A stretch of 35,681 bases of DNA from Bacteroidales bacterium (GTDB lineage Bacteria; Bacteroidota; Bacteroidia; Bacteroidales; Muribaculaceae), in contig SFNM01000008.1 in the NCBI GenBank assembly GCA_004552725.1, positions 1 to 35,681 of the forward strand, read 5' to 3'. Made by a program: the position numbers and the translations under genes. Positions 15,825 through 24,258 of the stretch are shown here, piece after piece (position 1 is the first letter of the stretch; each line of letters begins with the position of its first letter). A model generated the notes under the pieces. It was not told the origin of the DNA, did not search any database, and worked only from the letters and a program-made list of their open reading frames with translations.

Positions 15825-17252
15825 TTACTTGATGATCAGGCGATAGATGTCGTTGATATTGGCATAAACGAGGAGGAGGAAAAGCAGAGCCATGCCCACG
15901 GTGTTGGCGCGTTCGAGGAATTTATCGGGCACGCGCCGGCGAGTGATGACTTCCCAAACGAGGAAGAGTATGTAACCGCCATCGAGCGCGGGGATGGGCA
16001 AGAAGTTCATAAATGCCAAAATAATGGAAAGCAATGCGGCAATGTTCCAGAAAGCGTACCAATTCCAAGATGTTGGGAAGAGGCTGCCGAGTGTGCCGAA
16101 GCCGCCCACACTTTGAGCGCCGCTCTTAGTGAAGAGCATTTTGAGTGAAGAGGCGTATGTGGTGAGTTGGTCGACGGCGAGAGTCCACCCATGGGGGATG
16201 GATGCGAAGAAGCCGTACTGCACTTCTTTGAAGTCGTAGATATCGTAGGCGTTGGTGGTGAGTAGGATGCCGATTTTGCCGTCGGAGTCGACAGCCACGG
16301 GGATGCGCATCAATTGGTTGTTGCGAAGAATCGACATAGTGGGTATAGTGTCTTTGTAGTTGGCAAGAAGGGGAACGAACTCGGAGAGAGAAGGCACTGT
16401 GTCGGAATTGACAGCAACGATACGGTCGCCGGGAAGGATGCCGGCCTCGGCAGCACCCTTGCCGCCTTGCACGTCTTTCACGATTACGGGCAAGCGCATG
16501 GCCATAAAGCGTTGGTTTTCAGCCATGAGTTGTTCGAGGACGGGCTGAGTCATCGTGAAGGTGAGGGTGTCGGCATGATTGCGCAGGACGGTAATTCGCG
16601 AGCCGTCTTGAACCATCTCCCACATATCGCCTGTGGAAGCGGGGTCGACTTCCATGTCGTTGACTTTAAGGATAATATCACCATTGCGCAGACCGATTTG
16701 CCGGATGGTTTCGGTGAAATCCATACCCTCTGAGATGTTTTGGAGAGGGACCACGCGCTCGCCCCAGGTGAATGAGATGCCGGCGTAGATGATGATTGCC
16801 CCGATGAAGTTGAATAGCACGCCGCCGACCATCACCAAGAGGCGTTGCCAAGCGGGACGGGAGCGGAACTCCCAAGGTTTGGGCTCGGCAGAGAGTTGAG
16901 ATGAGTTGGTGGTTTCGTCGACCATGCCGTCGATTTGGCAGTATCCGCCGAGCGGGAGCCAACCGATGCCGTAAACGGTGTCGCGCCAAGTGGGTTTGCC
17001 ATCAATGGGCGGACAAGGTTTTCCTATTTTGACTGTGCGCCATGCTTTAGCGTCGTCGTTGCTGAAAAAGAGCAGTTCACCGCGAGCGGGGATGTATTTT
17101 ACCAGCGAAAAATTGGGGTTGAAGAAAAGATAGAAGCGGTTGACGCGGATTTTGAATATACGAGCGAAGAAATAGTGACCAAACTCGTGAATGATTACCA
17201 AAATCATCAGAGCGAGGACAAGTTGAGCGGCTTTGAGCAGAAATGTTTCCAT
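15825..17252 (-). CDS. rseP: RseP site-2 intramembrane metalloprotease
   Basis: The 475-residue M50 protease has its zinc site IIHEFGHYFFA (HEFGH at 22-26) in the first membrane segment. PDZ sequence (LRNGDIILKVNDMEVDPAS, then AGILPGDRIVAVNSD) occupies roughly 180-320, with room for two copies. The third zinc-ligand motif NFLPIPALDGG lies at 416-426, followed by a final membrane helix. RseP cleaves anti-sigma factors and leftover signal peptides in the inner membrane. The start directly follows the dxr stop with no gap. The dxr-rseP order is widespread in bacteria, which supports both calls. Confidence 0.94.
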   Translation of the reverse strand: METFLLKAAQLVLALMILVIIHEFGHYFFARIFKIRVNRFYLFFNPNFSLVKYIPARGELLFFSNDDAKAWRTVKIGKPCPPIDGKPTWRDTVYGIGWLPLGGYCQIDGMVDETTNSSQLSAEPKPWEFRSRPAWQRLLVMVGGVLFNFIGAIIIYAGISFTWGERVVPLQNISEGMDFTETIRQIGLRNGDIILKVNDMEVDPASTGDMWEMVQDGSRITVLRNHADTLTFTMTQPVLEQLMAENQRFMAMRLPVIVKDVQGGKGAAEAGILPGDRIVAVNSDTVPSLSEFVPLLANYKDTIPTMSILRNNQLMRIPVAVDSDGKIGILLTTNAYDIYDFKEVQYGFFASIPHGWTLAVDQLTTYASSLKMLFTKSGAQSVGGFGTLGSLFPTSWNWYAFWNIAALLSIILAFMNFLPIPALDGGYILFLVWEVITRRRVPDKFLERANTVGMALLFLLLVYANINDIYRLIIK

Positions 17253-18425
17253 TTATTTAGATAAGTTGTCGATAAAAGAGGCGGCGCGAGCGCGAGCCTC
17301 GGAGTTAGTGGCAACGTAGTCGTCGAAAACGGGTTGCGCTATGAATTGAGTGCTTTGAAGAGTTGCTTCGATTACGCGGTAAATATCGCCGAAGGCGATT
17401 TGGTCGCGGAGGAAAGCGGCGACAGCCACCTCGTTGGCGGCATTGATGATGCAGGCGGCATTACCGCCTTTTTGGAGAGCGAAGTGAGCGAGGCCCAAGC
17501 AGGGGAAGCGGTTGAGGTCGGGTTGTTCAAAGGAGAGTTGGTTGTGGACGAGCAGGTCGCAGAAGTCGCTTACATGGTCGATGCGAGAGGCTTCGCCAAG
17601 AGCGTAAGCGATAGGGAGAGTCATGTCGGGCACACCCATCTGCGCCTTGATGCCGCCGTCGATAAATTCCACCATGGAGTGTATGATTGATTGCGGGTGA
17701 ACAATGGCACTAATCCGCTGTGGGTCGATACCGAAAAGCCAACGAGCTTCGATGATTTCGAAGGCTTTGTTGAGCATTGAAGCGGAGTCGATGGTGATTT
17801 TGGCGCCCATATTCCAGTTGGGGTGTTTGAGCGCTTGAGCAGCAGTGGCGCGGGCGATTTGGTCGGCGCTCCAAGTGCGGAACGGCCCCCCGGAAGCGGT
17901 GATAATCAAGCGTTTGACAGTGGCGGGGTCTTCACCGCGGAGGCATTGGAATATGGCAGAGTGTTCGGAGTCGACGGGAAATACACGCGTGGTGCTATCT
18001 TTGAGGAGGGAGGTGATGTACTCACCGGCCACTACCATGGTTTCTTTGTTGGCTAATGCGATGTCCTTTCCGGCACGGATGGCGGCGATGGTGGGGAGGA
18101 GCCCGCTGTAGCCCACAGTGGCGGTAACCACCATGTCGACGCACTCGGCAGCGGCAGCAGCTTCAACGGCTTTGTCGCCGGATGCGGTGGCGATGCCTAA
18201 AGGGGCGAGGGCATCGTGCAATTTGGGATAAGCGGAGTCGTCGGCGATGATAGCCCACTGAGGGCGGAAGCGGCGTGCTTGGTCGATGAGGAGGTCGACT
18301 TGGCGGCCGGCCACTAACACGGAAGCGCGGTAGCGGTCGGGGTGACGCTCGATGAGGTCGAGCGTTTGGCGTCCGATAGAACCGGTAGAACCGAGTATTG
18401 CTATTTGTTTGCAATTGGGAGTCAT
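17253..18425 (-). CDS. dxr: 1-deoxy-D-xylulose 5-phosphate reductoisomerase
   Basis: The 390-residue enzyme converts DXP to 2-C-methyl-D-erythritol 4-phosphate with NADPH, the committed step of non-mevalonate isoprenoid synthesis. Visible motifs are LGSTGSIGRQTLDLI (NADPH binding), ALANKETMVVAGEYI, PVDSEHSAIFQCL, TASGGPFR, PNWNMGAKITIDSASMLNKA and IVHPQSIIHSMVEF. Length and motifs are complete, so it should be active. It begins 7 bases after the M23-like stop and ends directly before rseP. The protein is the target of fosmidomycin. Confidence 0.96.
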   Translation of the reverse strand: MTPNCKQIAILGSTGSIGRQTLDLIERHPDRYRASVLVAGRQVDLLIDQARRFRPQWAIIADDSAYPKLHDALAPLGIATASGDKAVEAAAAAECVDMVVTATVGYSGLLPTIAAIRAGKDIALANKETMVVAGEYITSLLKDSTTRVFPVDSEHSAIFQCLRGEDPATVKRLIITASGGPFRTWSADQIARATAAQALKHPNWNMGAKITIDSASMLNKAFEIIEARWLFGIDPQRISAIVHPQSIIHSMVEFIDGGIKAQMGVPDMTLPIAYALGEASRIDHVSDFCDLLVHNQLSFEQPDLNRFPCLGLAHFALQKGGNAACIINAANEVAVAAFLRDQIAFGDIYRVIEATLQSTQFIAQPVFDDYVATNSEARARAASFIDNLSK

Positions 18426-18432
18426 TGTGATG

Positions 18433-19263
18433 CTAATAAGGGAGATAGAGTTCGGGGGAGAGTTTCACACCGGCGTGCCACATTTCGAGCGAGAGGGGAA
18501 TGTTGTCGGGAGTAACAGCAATTCGCTGCCCGGCCACTACCTTGTCGCCGGCTTGGATGTAAACGTGGTCGATATTATTGTAAATGGATATAAAATCGTT
18601 GGGATGTTGAATGATAATTGAGAAAAGGCCGTTGGGGGCGATGTTCACTGCCACGACGGAGCCGCGATAGATGGAGCAAACGGGTCCTATAGCGTCGTCG
18701 CTGAGCGAAGGGGCTTCGAAAATCATGCCTTCGGCGGCAATAGGTGCAAGGACAGAGAGGTTGAAACGGCGGTCGTCTTCGAATTGGCGCACAAACATAC
18801 GCTCGGCGGATGATGCAGCAATCAACGAGTCGGCATTGGCTTGGGAGGCGGAGGGGAGAGGGGTGGGCTGAGTGGAGATGCTGTCGGAGAAAATATTGCG
18901 TATATTTTCGACGTAAGCGGTTTGCTGACGGCAGATTTGCTCTAAAGAGTCGATGCGCAGAGCGGCTTGCTGATACTGGCGGCGGAGGTCACCACGAAGT
19001 TGACCGGGGAGGAATGTGCCGAGAGGTGTGAACATAAATAGCACAACGATGAGGGAAACCAATGCGGCCACAACGGCAATGGCGGCTAAAGACACGCGGA
19101 CGCCGCTGAGGTGCAAGCAGAGGAGATTGGCGAGGGTATTTTCGTTGATAATCACCACACGAAAACGGCGGCGTGCTTTGTAGGCACGCTGCGTCATTCG
19201 CCTATGCCACTGCCAAGGGAGCAACCGGCGAAGCATCGGTGTAAACTTCGAGATTTTCAACAC
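18433..19263 (-). CDS. Membrane-anchored M23/LytM-like protein without catalytic residues
   Basis: The longest reading, from a GTG at 19263, has 276 residues. It has one membrane segment (IAVVAALVSLIVVLFMF), a coiled-coil-like stretch (LRRQYQQAALRIDSLEQICR) and a C-terminal LytM fold (GSVVAVNIAPNGLFSIIIQH to SPELYLPY). In active M23 enzymes YxHL and HLHFE motifs supply zinc ligands; here they read YNNIDH and LSLEMW. Catalytic histidines are missing, as in EnvC/NlpD-type amidase activators. The promoter box at 19266-19273 lies so close to the GTG that the ATG at 19236 (MLRRLLPW) or 19197 (MTQRAYKA) is a more likely start. It heads the dxr-rseP run. Confidence 0.8.
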   Translation of the reverse strand: MLKISKFTPMLRRLLPWQWHRRMTQRAYKARRRFRVVIINENTLANLLCLHLSGVRVSLAAIAVVAALVSLIVVLFMFTPLGTFLPGQLRGDLRRQYQQAALRIDSLEQICRQQTAYVENIRNIFSDSISTQPTPLPSASQANADSLIAASSAERMFVRQFEDDRRFNLSVLAPIAAEGMIFEAPSLSDDAIGPVCSIYRGSVVAVNIAPNGLFSIIIQHPNDFISIYNNIDHVYIQAGDKVVAGQRIAVTPDNIPLSLEMWHAGVKLSPELYLPY

Positions 19264-19265
19264 CG

Positions 19266-19273
19266 CAAATTTA
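19266..19273 (-). promoter_or_regulatory. -7 box for the M23-like/dxr/rseP run
   Basis: On the minus strand this reads TAAATTTG, matching TAnnTTTG. The predicted start of transcription falls at or just past the GTG at 19263, which argues for a downstream ATG as the true start codon. No clear -33 TTTG is seen. Confidence 0.5.
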
Positions 19274-19481
19274 CGAAAATCTTTTGAAAAATGAGTAAGA
19301 TAGCGGCAAATTTGTGAGGAGAGGAGTATGATTTTTTGTAATATAGAGAAAAAAGACTCACCCCCATACCTTTGATTGAAGGAATGGGCTTTGGCTCAAG
19401 GGCGCTGCCGCGCCGCTCGGCTTCCGCCTCGCCACCGAACCTCACCGCGTGCGTCGGCGAAGATTTTTTGGTAGGGATAAG

Positions 19482-19509
19482 AAAAAAGGCTGCCGAGGCA
19501 GCCTTTTTT
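19482..19509 (-). terminator. Intrinsic terminator of mdh
   Basis: A perfect 13-bp stem (AAAAAAGGCTGCC with its complement) with a 2-base spacer is flanked by A and T runs. It lies 18 bases after the mdh stop on the minus strand and gives a T-run in that direction. It separates mdh from the dxr run. Confidence 0.9.
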
Positions 19510-19527
19510 TGGGTATGGGAAATGGGA

Positions 19528-20457
19528 TTATGCGTTGAGGGCAGCGTTGGTTTTGTGAACGGCAGCGGCGCTGGCAGCGAAAGCGGCTTTTTCTTCGTCG
19601 TTGAGGTCGAATTCAACGATTTTTTCGATACCGTTTTTGCCAAGGATGCAGGGCACGCCAATGCAGAGGTCGGCTTCGCCGTATTCGCCTTCGAGGAGAG
19701 CGGAGCAGGAGATGAGGCGCTTTTGGTCGTGGATAACGGCAGCAGCGACTTGAGCAGCAGCGGCACCGGGAGCGTACCAAGCGGAAGTGCCGAGGAGTTT
19801 GGTGAGGGTGGCACCGCCCACCATTGTGTCGGCAGCGACTTTGTCGAGGACTTCAGCGGGGAGGAGAGTGCTAACGGGAAGACCGCGGTAAGCAGCGAAG
19901 CGTTTGAGAGGGATCATGGTGGTGTCGCCGTGGCCGCCGATTACGATACCTTCGACTTCGGTGGCGTTGCAACCGAGGGCTTGAGAGAGGAAGTATTTGA
20001 AGCGAGCGCTATCGAGAGCGCCGCCCATGCCGATGATGCGGTTTTTGGGGAGACCCATTTCTTTGTGAAGGAGATAGGTCATAGTGTCCATGGGGTTTGA
20101 AACGCAGATGATGACAGCGTTGGGGGAGTGTTTGAGAACGTTGTCGGCAACAGATTTTACGATACCGGCGTTAACGCCGATGAGTTCTTCGCGGGTCATG
20201 CCGGGTTTGCGGGGGATACCGGAGGTGATAACGACAACGTCGGAGCCTTCGGTAGCGGCGTAGTCATTGGTTACGCCTTTGAGGCGGGTGCTAAGGCCGA
20301 GGATGCTGGCGGTTTGCATGATGTCCATGGCTTTGCCTTCGGACACACCTTCTTTGATGTCGAGGAGAACGACTTCGTCGGCAATTTGTTCGGTAACGAG
20401 AACGTTTGCGCAGGTGGCGCCCACATTACCGGCGCCGATGACTGTAACTTTTGACAT
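19528..20457 (-). CDS. mdh: Malate dehydrogenase
   Basis: The 309-residue protein is an LDH-type malate dehydrogenase that interconverts malate and oxaloacetate with NAD. Motifs in order are VIGAGNVGATCANVL (NAD binding), SGIPRKPGMTREELIGVNA (active-site loop, with the Arg expected for malate over lactate), SNPMDTMTYL, GMGGALDSARFK and VIGGHGDTTMIPL with the catalytic histidine. Length is normal. It is transcribed alone, with the promoter at 20517-20524 and its own terminator. In Bacteroidales it works in the reductive branch from oxaloacetate toward succinate. Confidence 0.96.
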   Translation of the reverse strand: MSKVTVIGAGNVGATCANVLVTEQIADEVVLLDIKEGVSEGKAMDIMQTASILGLSTRLKGVTNDYAATEGSDVVVITSGIPRKPGMTREELIGVNAGIVKSVADNVLKHSPNAVIICVSNPMDTMTYLLHKEMGLPKNRIIGMGGALDSARFKYFLSQALGCNATEVEGIVIGGHGDTTMIPLKRFAAYRGLPVSTLLPAEVLDKVAADTMVGGATLTKLLGTSAWYAPGAAAAQVAAAVIHDQKRLISCSALLEGEYGEADLCIGVPCILGKNGIEKIVEFDLNDEEKAAFAASAAAVHKTNAALNA

Positions 20458-20516
20458 AGTATTTTAGAATAAAGAGTGTTATGTAGTTCTTTAATAATGG
20501 TTTTGTGTTAGCACTG

Positions 20517-20524
20517 CAAATTTA
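20517..20524 (-). promoter_or_regulatory. -7 box of the mdh promoter
   Basis: The minus strand reads TAAATTTG, matching TAnnTTTG, 59 bases before the mdh ATG. No clear TTTG is visible 19-21 bases further upstream. Confidence 0.5.
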
Positions 20525-20582
20525 ATGAAAAATTTCCATAATAAGAAAAATAAAGGAATAATCTTTCAAAAAAAGTGCATAA

Positions 20583-21500
20583 TTATTGATTTTGGGTAGT
20601 TTCCGCGTCAATTGGGATGGATTTTGAGGAGAAAGATGGGAGAGTGTAGTAGATTGAGAAGGAGCCGGATATTGAAGAGTCGCGAGTGCCAAATCCGGGT
20701 ACATACCATGGTTTACCGTAGGGGGAGTTTCCTTCGTGGAGGATTGTGTGGTATCGGATTTTCCAACCGGCGCTGAAGTTGCGCCAGAGTTTGACTCTGA
20801 GGCCGAAGCATATTTCGAGCCATCCGGCGGAGGTGGATTGCGATGGGATGTTGAAAGAAGCATCTTGCTGCCAATAGGGGTATTGCGCCGAAATGTTGTC
20901 GATGCTCCATTTGAAAGGTGAGAAGCCGTAGCGTAGGCCGGCGGTAAATGAGTATTCGCTGTTGGAATTGAACATAAAGTTGTAGTCGCAACCTACTTTG
21001 GCATAAACAGTTAGAGGTGAGCGGTAGGTGTAACCGTGGTTGTCGTTGTAGTTTTTGGCAGAGCCGAGACCGACTTCAGCGGTAGGGAAAAAGCGGTTGT
21101 GGATGCTGAGGTCGATGGAGAAGTCGATAAGGCCGTAATGTTGTCCAAATGCGCGCATTACGGGGTCCCAGATGTTAACGCCAAGTGATAATGCGCCCCA
21201 ACGAGGGTAGTTGAGTACACGACGTTTGTTTTTGATTGCGGCGGAGTCGAGCCATTCGGTACCGTTGACAGAGTCGACCCAGAGGATAGAGCCATCGTTG
21301 CGCGGGTATCCGACAGCGTTGGCTCGAAATGCGGCGTTGATGTAAGCGGTGTCGTTGCGCATTTGGTTGATAGGCTGGGTGGCGGAAGCGGCATTGTTGA
21401 CGGGGTTGATGTGTCGGCGCGATGACGAGGATTGCTGAGCGCAAAGAGATATGGCAAAGCACAGGAGGATGAGAAGTATTATGAAGCGAGAGCGAATCAT
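20583..21500 (-). CDS. DUF6048 family outer-membrane-like protein
   Basis: The 305-residue protein begins with a signal peptide (FIILLILLCFAISLCAQ). The mature part has alternating aromatic/polar strands (for example LTVYAKVGCDYNFMF, YSFTAGLRYGF, FSAGWKIRYHTIL), typical of a beta-barrel or surface-associated protein. I recognise the pattern as DUF6048, a Bacteroidales family of unknown function usually found beside DUF6452. Its ATG overlaps the stop of the upstream gene by 4 bases. No terminator is visible after the stop. Confidence 0.75.
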   Translation of the reverse strand: MIRSRFIILLILLCFAISLCAQQSSSSRRHINPVNNAASATQPINQMRNDTAYINAAFRANAVGYPRNDGSILWVDSVNGTEWLDSAAIKNKRRVLNYPRWGALSLGVNIWDPVMRAFGQHYGLIDFSIDLSIHNRFFPTAEVGLGSAKNYNDNHGYTYRSPLTVYAKVGCDYNFMFNSNSEYSFTAGLRYGFSPFKWSIDNISAQYPYWQQDASFNIPSQSTSAGWLEICFGLRVKLWRNFSAGWKIRYHTILHEGNSPYGKPWYVPGFGTRDSSISGSFSIYYTLPSFSSKSIPIDAETTQNQ

Positions 21501-22003
21501 AACGAAGAGCCCTCCTCGGCATTGGTGCGGAAGTAGATTCTGATGCGTTCGCGTTCGATATTAGAGATAAGCGGGTCAACGACTACGACAGAGTCGATGA
21601 AAAGCGATGTCCATTCGGTATTTGTGATGCGATAGTAGTACATAGCACCACATTCGTCGGAGGCGAAGTAAGGGAGCGACTCGTAGTTGAAAGTGATTGT
21701 GTCGCTTAAACCTTCGAGGTTCTCCTGGCGATAGTCGATTGCCCAACGGATTTGCGAGGCGGCCGGAGTGAATGGGAGGTAGACTTGAGTGGCGCGGGAG
21801 CCGGCGCCAAGGATTAGCGAGTCGTTGGGAGCGCCGGCGGCGTGAATGTCAATGGCATCGAGGGCGATGATTTTTTTCGATGACGAGTCGTAGAAGCCTG
21901 CTAATGGGATGGCGGAGCCGTTGTCGAGGCAACCGGAAGAAGAGCATGCGGCGACAGCGGCACAAATTATTGATATTATGCAGATAATCAGAGGTTTCCC
22001 CAT
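21497..22003 (-). CDS. DUF6452 family lipoprotein
   Basis: The protein has 168 residues with a lipoprotein signal (LIICIISIICAAVAAC, lipobox AAC). The mature domain looks beta-rich (ATQVYLPFTPAASQIRWAID, DTITFNYESLPYFASDECG). It fits DUF6452, a Bacteroidales family of unknown function. Coupling by a 4-base overlap to the DUF6048 gene suggests the two act together, perhaps as a lipoprotein and barrel pair at the outer membrane (inference). Confidence 0.75.
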   Translation of the reverse strand: MGKPLIICIISIICAAVAACSSSGCLDNGSAIPLAGFYDSSSKKIIALDAIDIHAAGAPNDSLILGAGSRATQVYLPFTPAASQIRWAIDYRQENLEGLSDTITFNYESLPYFASDECGAMYYYRITNTEWTSLFIDSVVVVDPLISNIERERIRIYFRTNAEEGSSL

Positions 22004-22022
22004 TTTGTACGGTGGAATGTAG

Positions 22023-22982
22023 TTAATCTATTCTGAGTTCCTCGTCGATTTCGTAGTCGTTGCGTCGCGAAGAGTTGCGAGCTACTAATTCGCCGACGAA
22101 GCCGGCGAGGAAAAGTTGGGAGCCGAGGAGCATCAGAGTGAGAGCGAGATAGAAATAAGGGGAGTCGGTGACCAGGATGTAAGGATTGCCATGGTACATA
22201 TTGTAGAGTTTGGAGAAGCCTACCACAGCCACGGCAATGAAGCCGAGAATAAACATCAGGGAGCCCCAAAGGCCGAAGAAGTGCATAGGCTTGCCGCCGA
22301 ATTTACCTGTGAACCAAAGGGTTGCGAGGTCGAGGTAGCCGTGAACAAATCGGTTGAGGCCGAATTTGGTTTTGCCATATTTACGTGCTTGATGGTGCAC
22401 TACTTTTTCGCCGATGCGGGAGAAGCCGGCCAACTTGGCCAGATATGGGATGTAGCGGTGCATATCGCCGTAAACTTCGATGTGTTTTACCACTTTGAGG
22501 CGGTATGCTTTGAGGCCGCAGTTGAAATCGTGGAGGTTTTTGATGCCGGAGACTTTACGAGCGGTGGCGTTGAAGAGTTTGGTGGGAATTGTTTTGGAGA
22601 GCGGGTCGTAGCGTTTTTGTTTGTAGCCTGACACGAGGTCATAGCCGTCGTCGACAATCATTTTATAAAGGGCGGGGATTTCGTCGGGGCTATCTTGGAG
22701 GTCTGCGTCCATAGTGATAACGACATCGCCTTTAGCGCGAGCGAAGCCGGTGTTGAGAGCGGGAGATTTGCCGTAGTTGCGTCGGAAAGCGACGCCTTTG
22801 ACGTAAGGATTTTTAGCGGAGAGGTCGCGGATTACGTTCCAGGAGTTATCGGTAGAGCCGTCGTTGACGAAAATTATTTCGTATGAGAAATGGTTTTGGT
22901 CCATGACGCGTTCAATCCAAGCGCAGAGTTCCGGGAGCGACTCGGCTTCGTTGTATAGTGGTACTACTACAGAAATATCCAT
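22023..22982 (-). CDS. Family 2 glycosyltransferase, DPM1/GtrB type
   Basis: The 319-residue protein has a GT-A fold start (ISVVVPLYNEAESLPEL), FVNDGSTDNSW, and the metal-binding MDADLQDSPDEIP (91-103). Two membrane helices follow at about 235-260 and 270-295. This is the arrangement of enzymes that attach a sugar to a polyprenyl phosphate at the inner membrane (dolichyl-phosphate mannose synthase, GtrB, ArnC). The sugar and acceptor cannot be read. It starts 15 bases after the DUF4199 gene stop and is 19 bases before DUF6452, so the four genes form one operon. Confidence 0.9.
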   Translation of the reverse strand: MDISVVVPLYNEAESLPELCAWIERVMDQNHFSYEIIFVNDGSTDNSWNVIRDLSAKNPYVKGVAFRRNYGKSPALNTGFARAKGDVVITMDADLQDSPDEIPALYKMIVDDGYDLVSGYKQKRYDPLSKTIPTKLFNATARKVSGIKNLHDFNCGLKAYRLKVVKHIEVYGDMHRYIPYLAKLAGFSRIGEKVVHHQARKYGKTKFGLNRFVHGYLDLATLWFTGKFGGKPMHFFGLWGSLMFILGFIAVAVVGFSKLYNMYHGNPYILVTDSPYFYLALTLMLLGSQLFLAGFVGELVARNSSRRNDYEIDEELRID

Positions 22983-22997
22983 AATATATAAATGAGA

Positions 22998-23537
22998 TTA
23001 TTCGGATTTGTTGGAGTTGTGGAGTTTACGAGCGATAAGAGCAAGGATGAGCGAGAGGATAGAGCCGGTGAACGACACGAGGTAAAGGAGTTCGAATGCA
23101 GTGTCGGAAGGAGATGGTGTGAGGCCACGGTCGATCATCATTTGCATTTGGTCGATAAGTTTTTGATTATTAACGTCGTGCTGAGATTGTAGGATATCAA
23201 TCGTAAACGCATAGAGGTTGTGAAAGTAGAGCGGTTGCCACCATCGCAGAGCGATGAAAGCGAAGAGAGCGAGGATGATGCCACCGCCGAGGAACATACA
23301 GATGCCGTGCATCCAAGTGGCGGCGAAGGGTGTATTTGGGTAGTCCTCTTTCAAACCGCGAGCGATGAGATAGAATGAGAGGATAGGCACGGCAATAATA
23401 GCGGCGAAAGCAGGGATGAGCATCCACCCGTAGGAAGGAGATGCCGCCACCAAAATCACGGTGATGATCATCAAAGGGCCTAAAATGAGGCCATCGTCAG
23501 CACCGCGACGAAAAACCGAACGATTAGTTTGTTTCAT
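22998..23537 (-). CDS. DUF4199 membrane protein
   Basis: The 179-residue protein has four hydrophobic segments (LGPLMIITVILVAA, LIPAFAAIIAVPILSFYLI, MFLGGGIILALFAFIAL, LVSFTGSILSLILALIA) with a soluble loop before the last. It fits DUF4199, a Bacteroidota family of unknown function commonly next to a GtrB-type glycosyltransferase, as here. It is the first gene of the operon; the promoter box at 23551-23558 leaves only a very short leader. Confidence 0.82.
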   Translation of the reverse strand: MKQTNRSVFRRGADDGLILGPLMIITVILVAASPSYGWMLIPAFAAIIAVPILSFYLIARGLKEDYPNTPFAATWMHGICMFLGGGIILALFAFIALRWWQPLYFHNLYAFTIDILQSQHDVNNQKLIDQMQMMIDRGLTPSPSDTAFELLYLVSFTGSILSLILALIARKLHNSNKSE

Positions 23538-23550
23538 TCTGCAAAATTAG

Positions 23551-23558
23551 CAAATATA
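23551..23558 (-). promoter_or_regulatory. -7 box for the DUF4199-glycosyltransferase operon
   Basis: The minus strand reads TATATTTG, matching TAnnTTTG, 13 bases before the ATG at 23537. A TTTG is present upstream but at 13 rather than 19-21 bases, so the -33 element is uncertain. Confidence 0.45.
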
Positions 23559-23718
23559 CTTGTAAAAAGAGCAAAAAAGGAGGTAAAAACTTTGAAAAAG
23601 GGGTAAAAAAATTGTTAATGGGATAAATGAGCATATAATAAAGGTGAAAAAGGGGATAAAAAAGCGAAATAGGGGATAAGTTTTTGCGAATGATGTGCGG
23701 TAGTTCGGAAAAAAGCAG

Positions 23719-23726
23719 TATCTTTG
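23719..23726 (+). promoter_or_regulatory. -7 box for the beta-barrel/tsaD/cinA/nfn run
   Basis: TATCTTTG matches TAnnTTTG and lies 28 bases before the ATG at 23755. No clear -33 TTTG at the right spacing is seen. The gap 23538-23754 is very AT-rich and otherwise holds only purine-rich repeats. Confidence 0.55.
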
Positions 23727-23754
23727 CAACACAAAAAGAAAGCAACAAAAAATA

Positions 23755-24258
23755 ATGAAGAAAATATTTGTGACATTGATAGTTGTAATGTGTGCGATAG
23801 CCACAAGCAGCGCCGAACTGCGAGCCGGAGAGAAATCATTCGGGCCGAAAGTGGGCTATGTGTCGGAGAATGAGTCGGCCGTAGCAGGATTAGTGTTTCA
23901 ATATAATTTTAGCGAACATTTGCGCTTGGTACCGGAAATCGGATGTGCGTTTCGCCACAATCAGCGCGATGCGTTTTTGCTTGATGTGAATGTGCACACC
24001 CCGTTTGCGTTTGCGACAGGCGACAATGTGAATTTATATCCATTGGCGGGTTTGTCGCTGAACTCGTGGGCGTGGCATTATACCGATGAAGCATCGGATG
24101 ATGTGACCACTCATACCACACGTTTCGGTTTGAACGTAGGCGCGGGCTTCGAGTATCGTTGCAATGCCACAATGAAGTTGACCTTCGAAGCAAAGTACAC
24201 GTTGATCAAGAAATATTCCGCCACATATATAACAGCGGGGCTTAGTTATATATTCTGA
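23755..24258 (+). CDS. Small outer-membrane beta-barrel protein
   Basis: The 167-residue protein has a signal peptide (KKIFVTLIVVMCAIATSSA). It continues with about eight alternating amphipathic strands, for example SAVAGLVFQYNF, LRLVPEIGCAFRH, TRFGLNVGAGFEYRC and MKLTFEAKYTLIK. It ends in TYITAGLSYIF, with the terminal Phe typical of outer-membrane barrels. The pattern fits the OmpW/porin-like outer-membrane beta-barrel group; the cargo or role is unknown. The stop overlaps the tsaD start by one base (TGATG), so the two are translationally coupled. Confidence 0.8.
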   Translation: MKKIFVTLIVVMCAIATSSAELRAGEKSFGPKVGYVSENESAVAGLVFQYNFSEHLRLVPEIGCAFRHNQRDAFLLDVNVHTPFAFATGDNVNLYPLAGLSLNSWAWHYTDEASDDVTTHTTRFGLNVGAGFEYRCNATMKLTFEAKYTLIKKYSATYITAGLSYIF

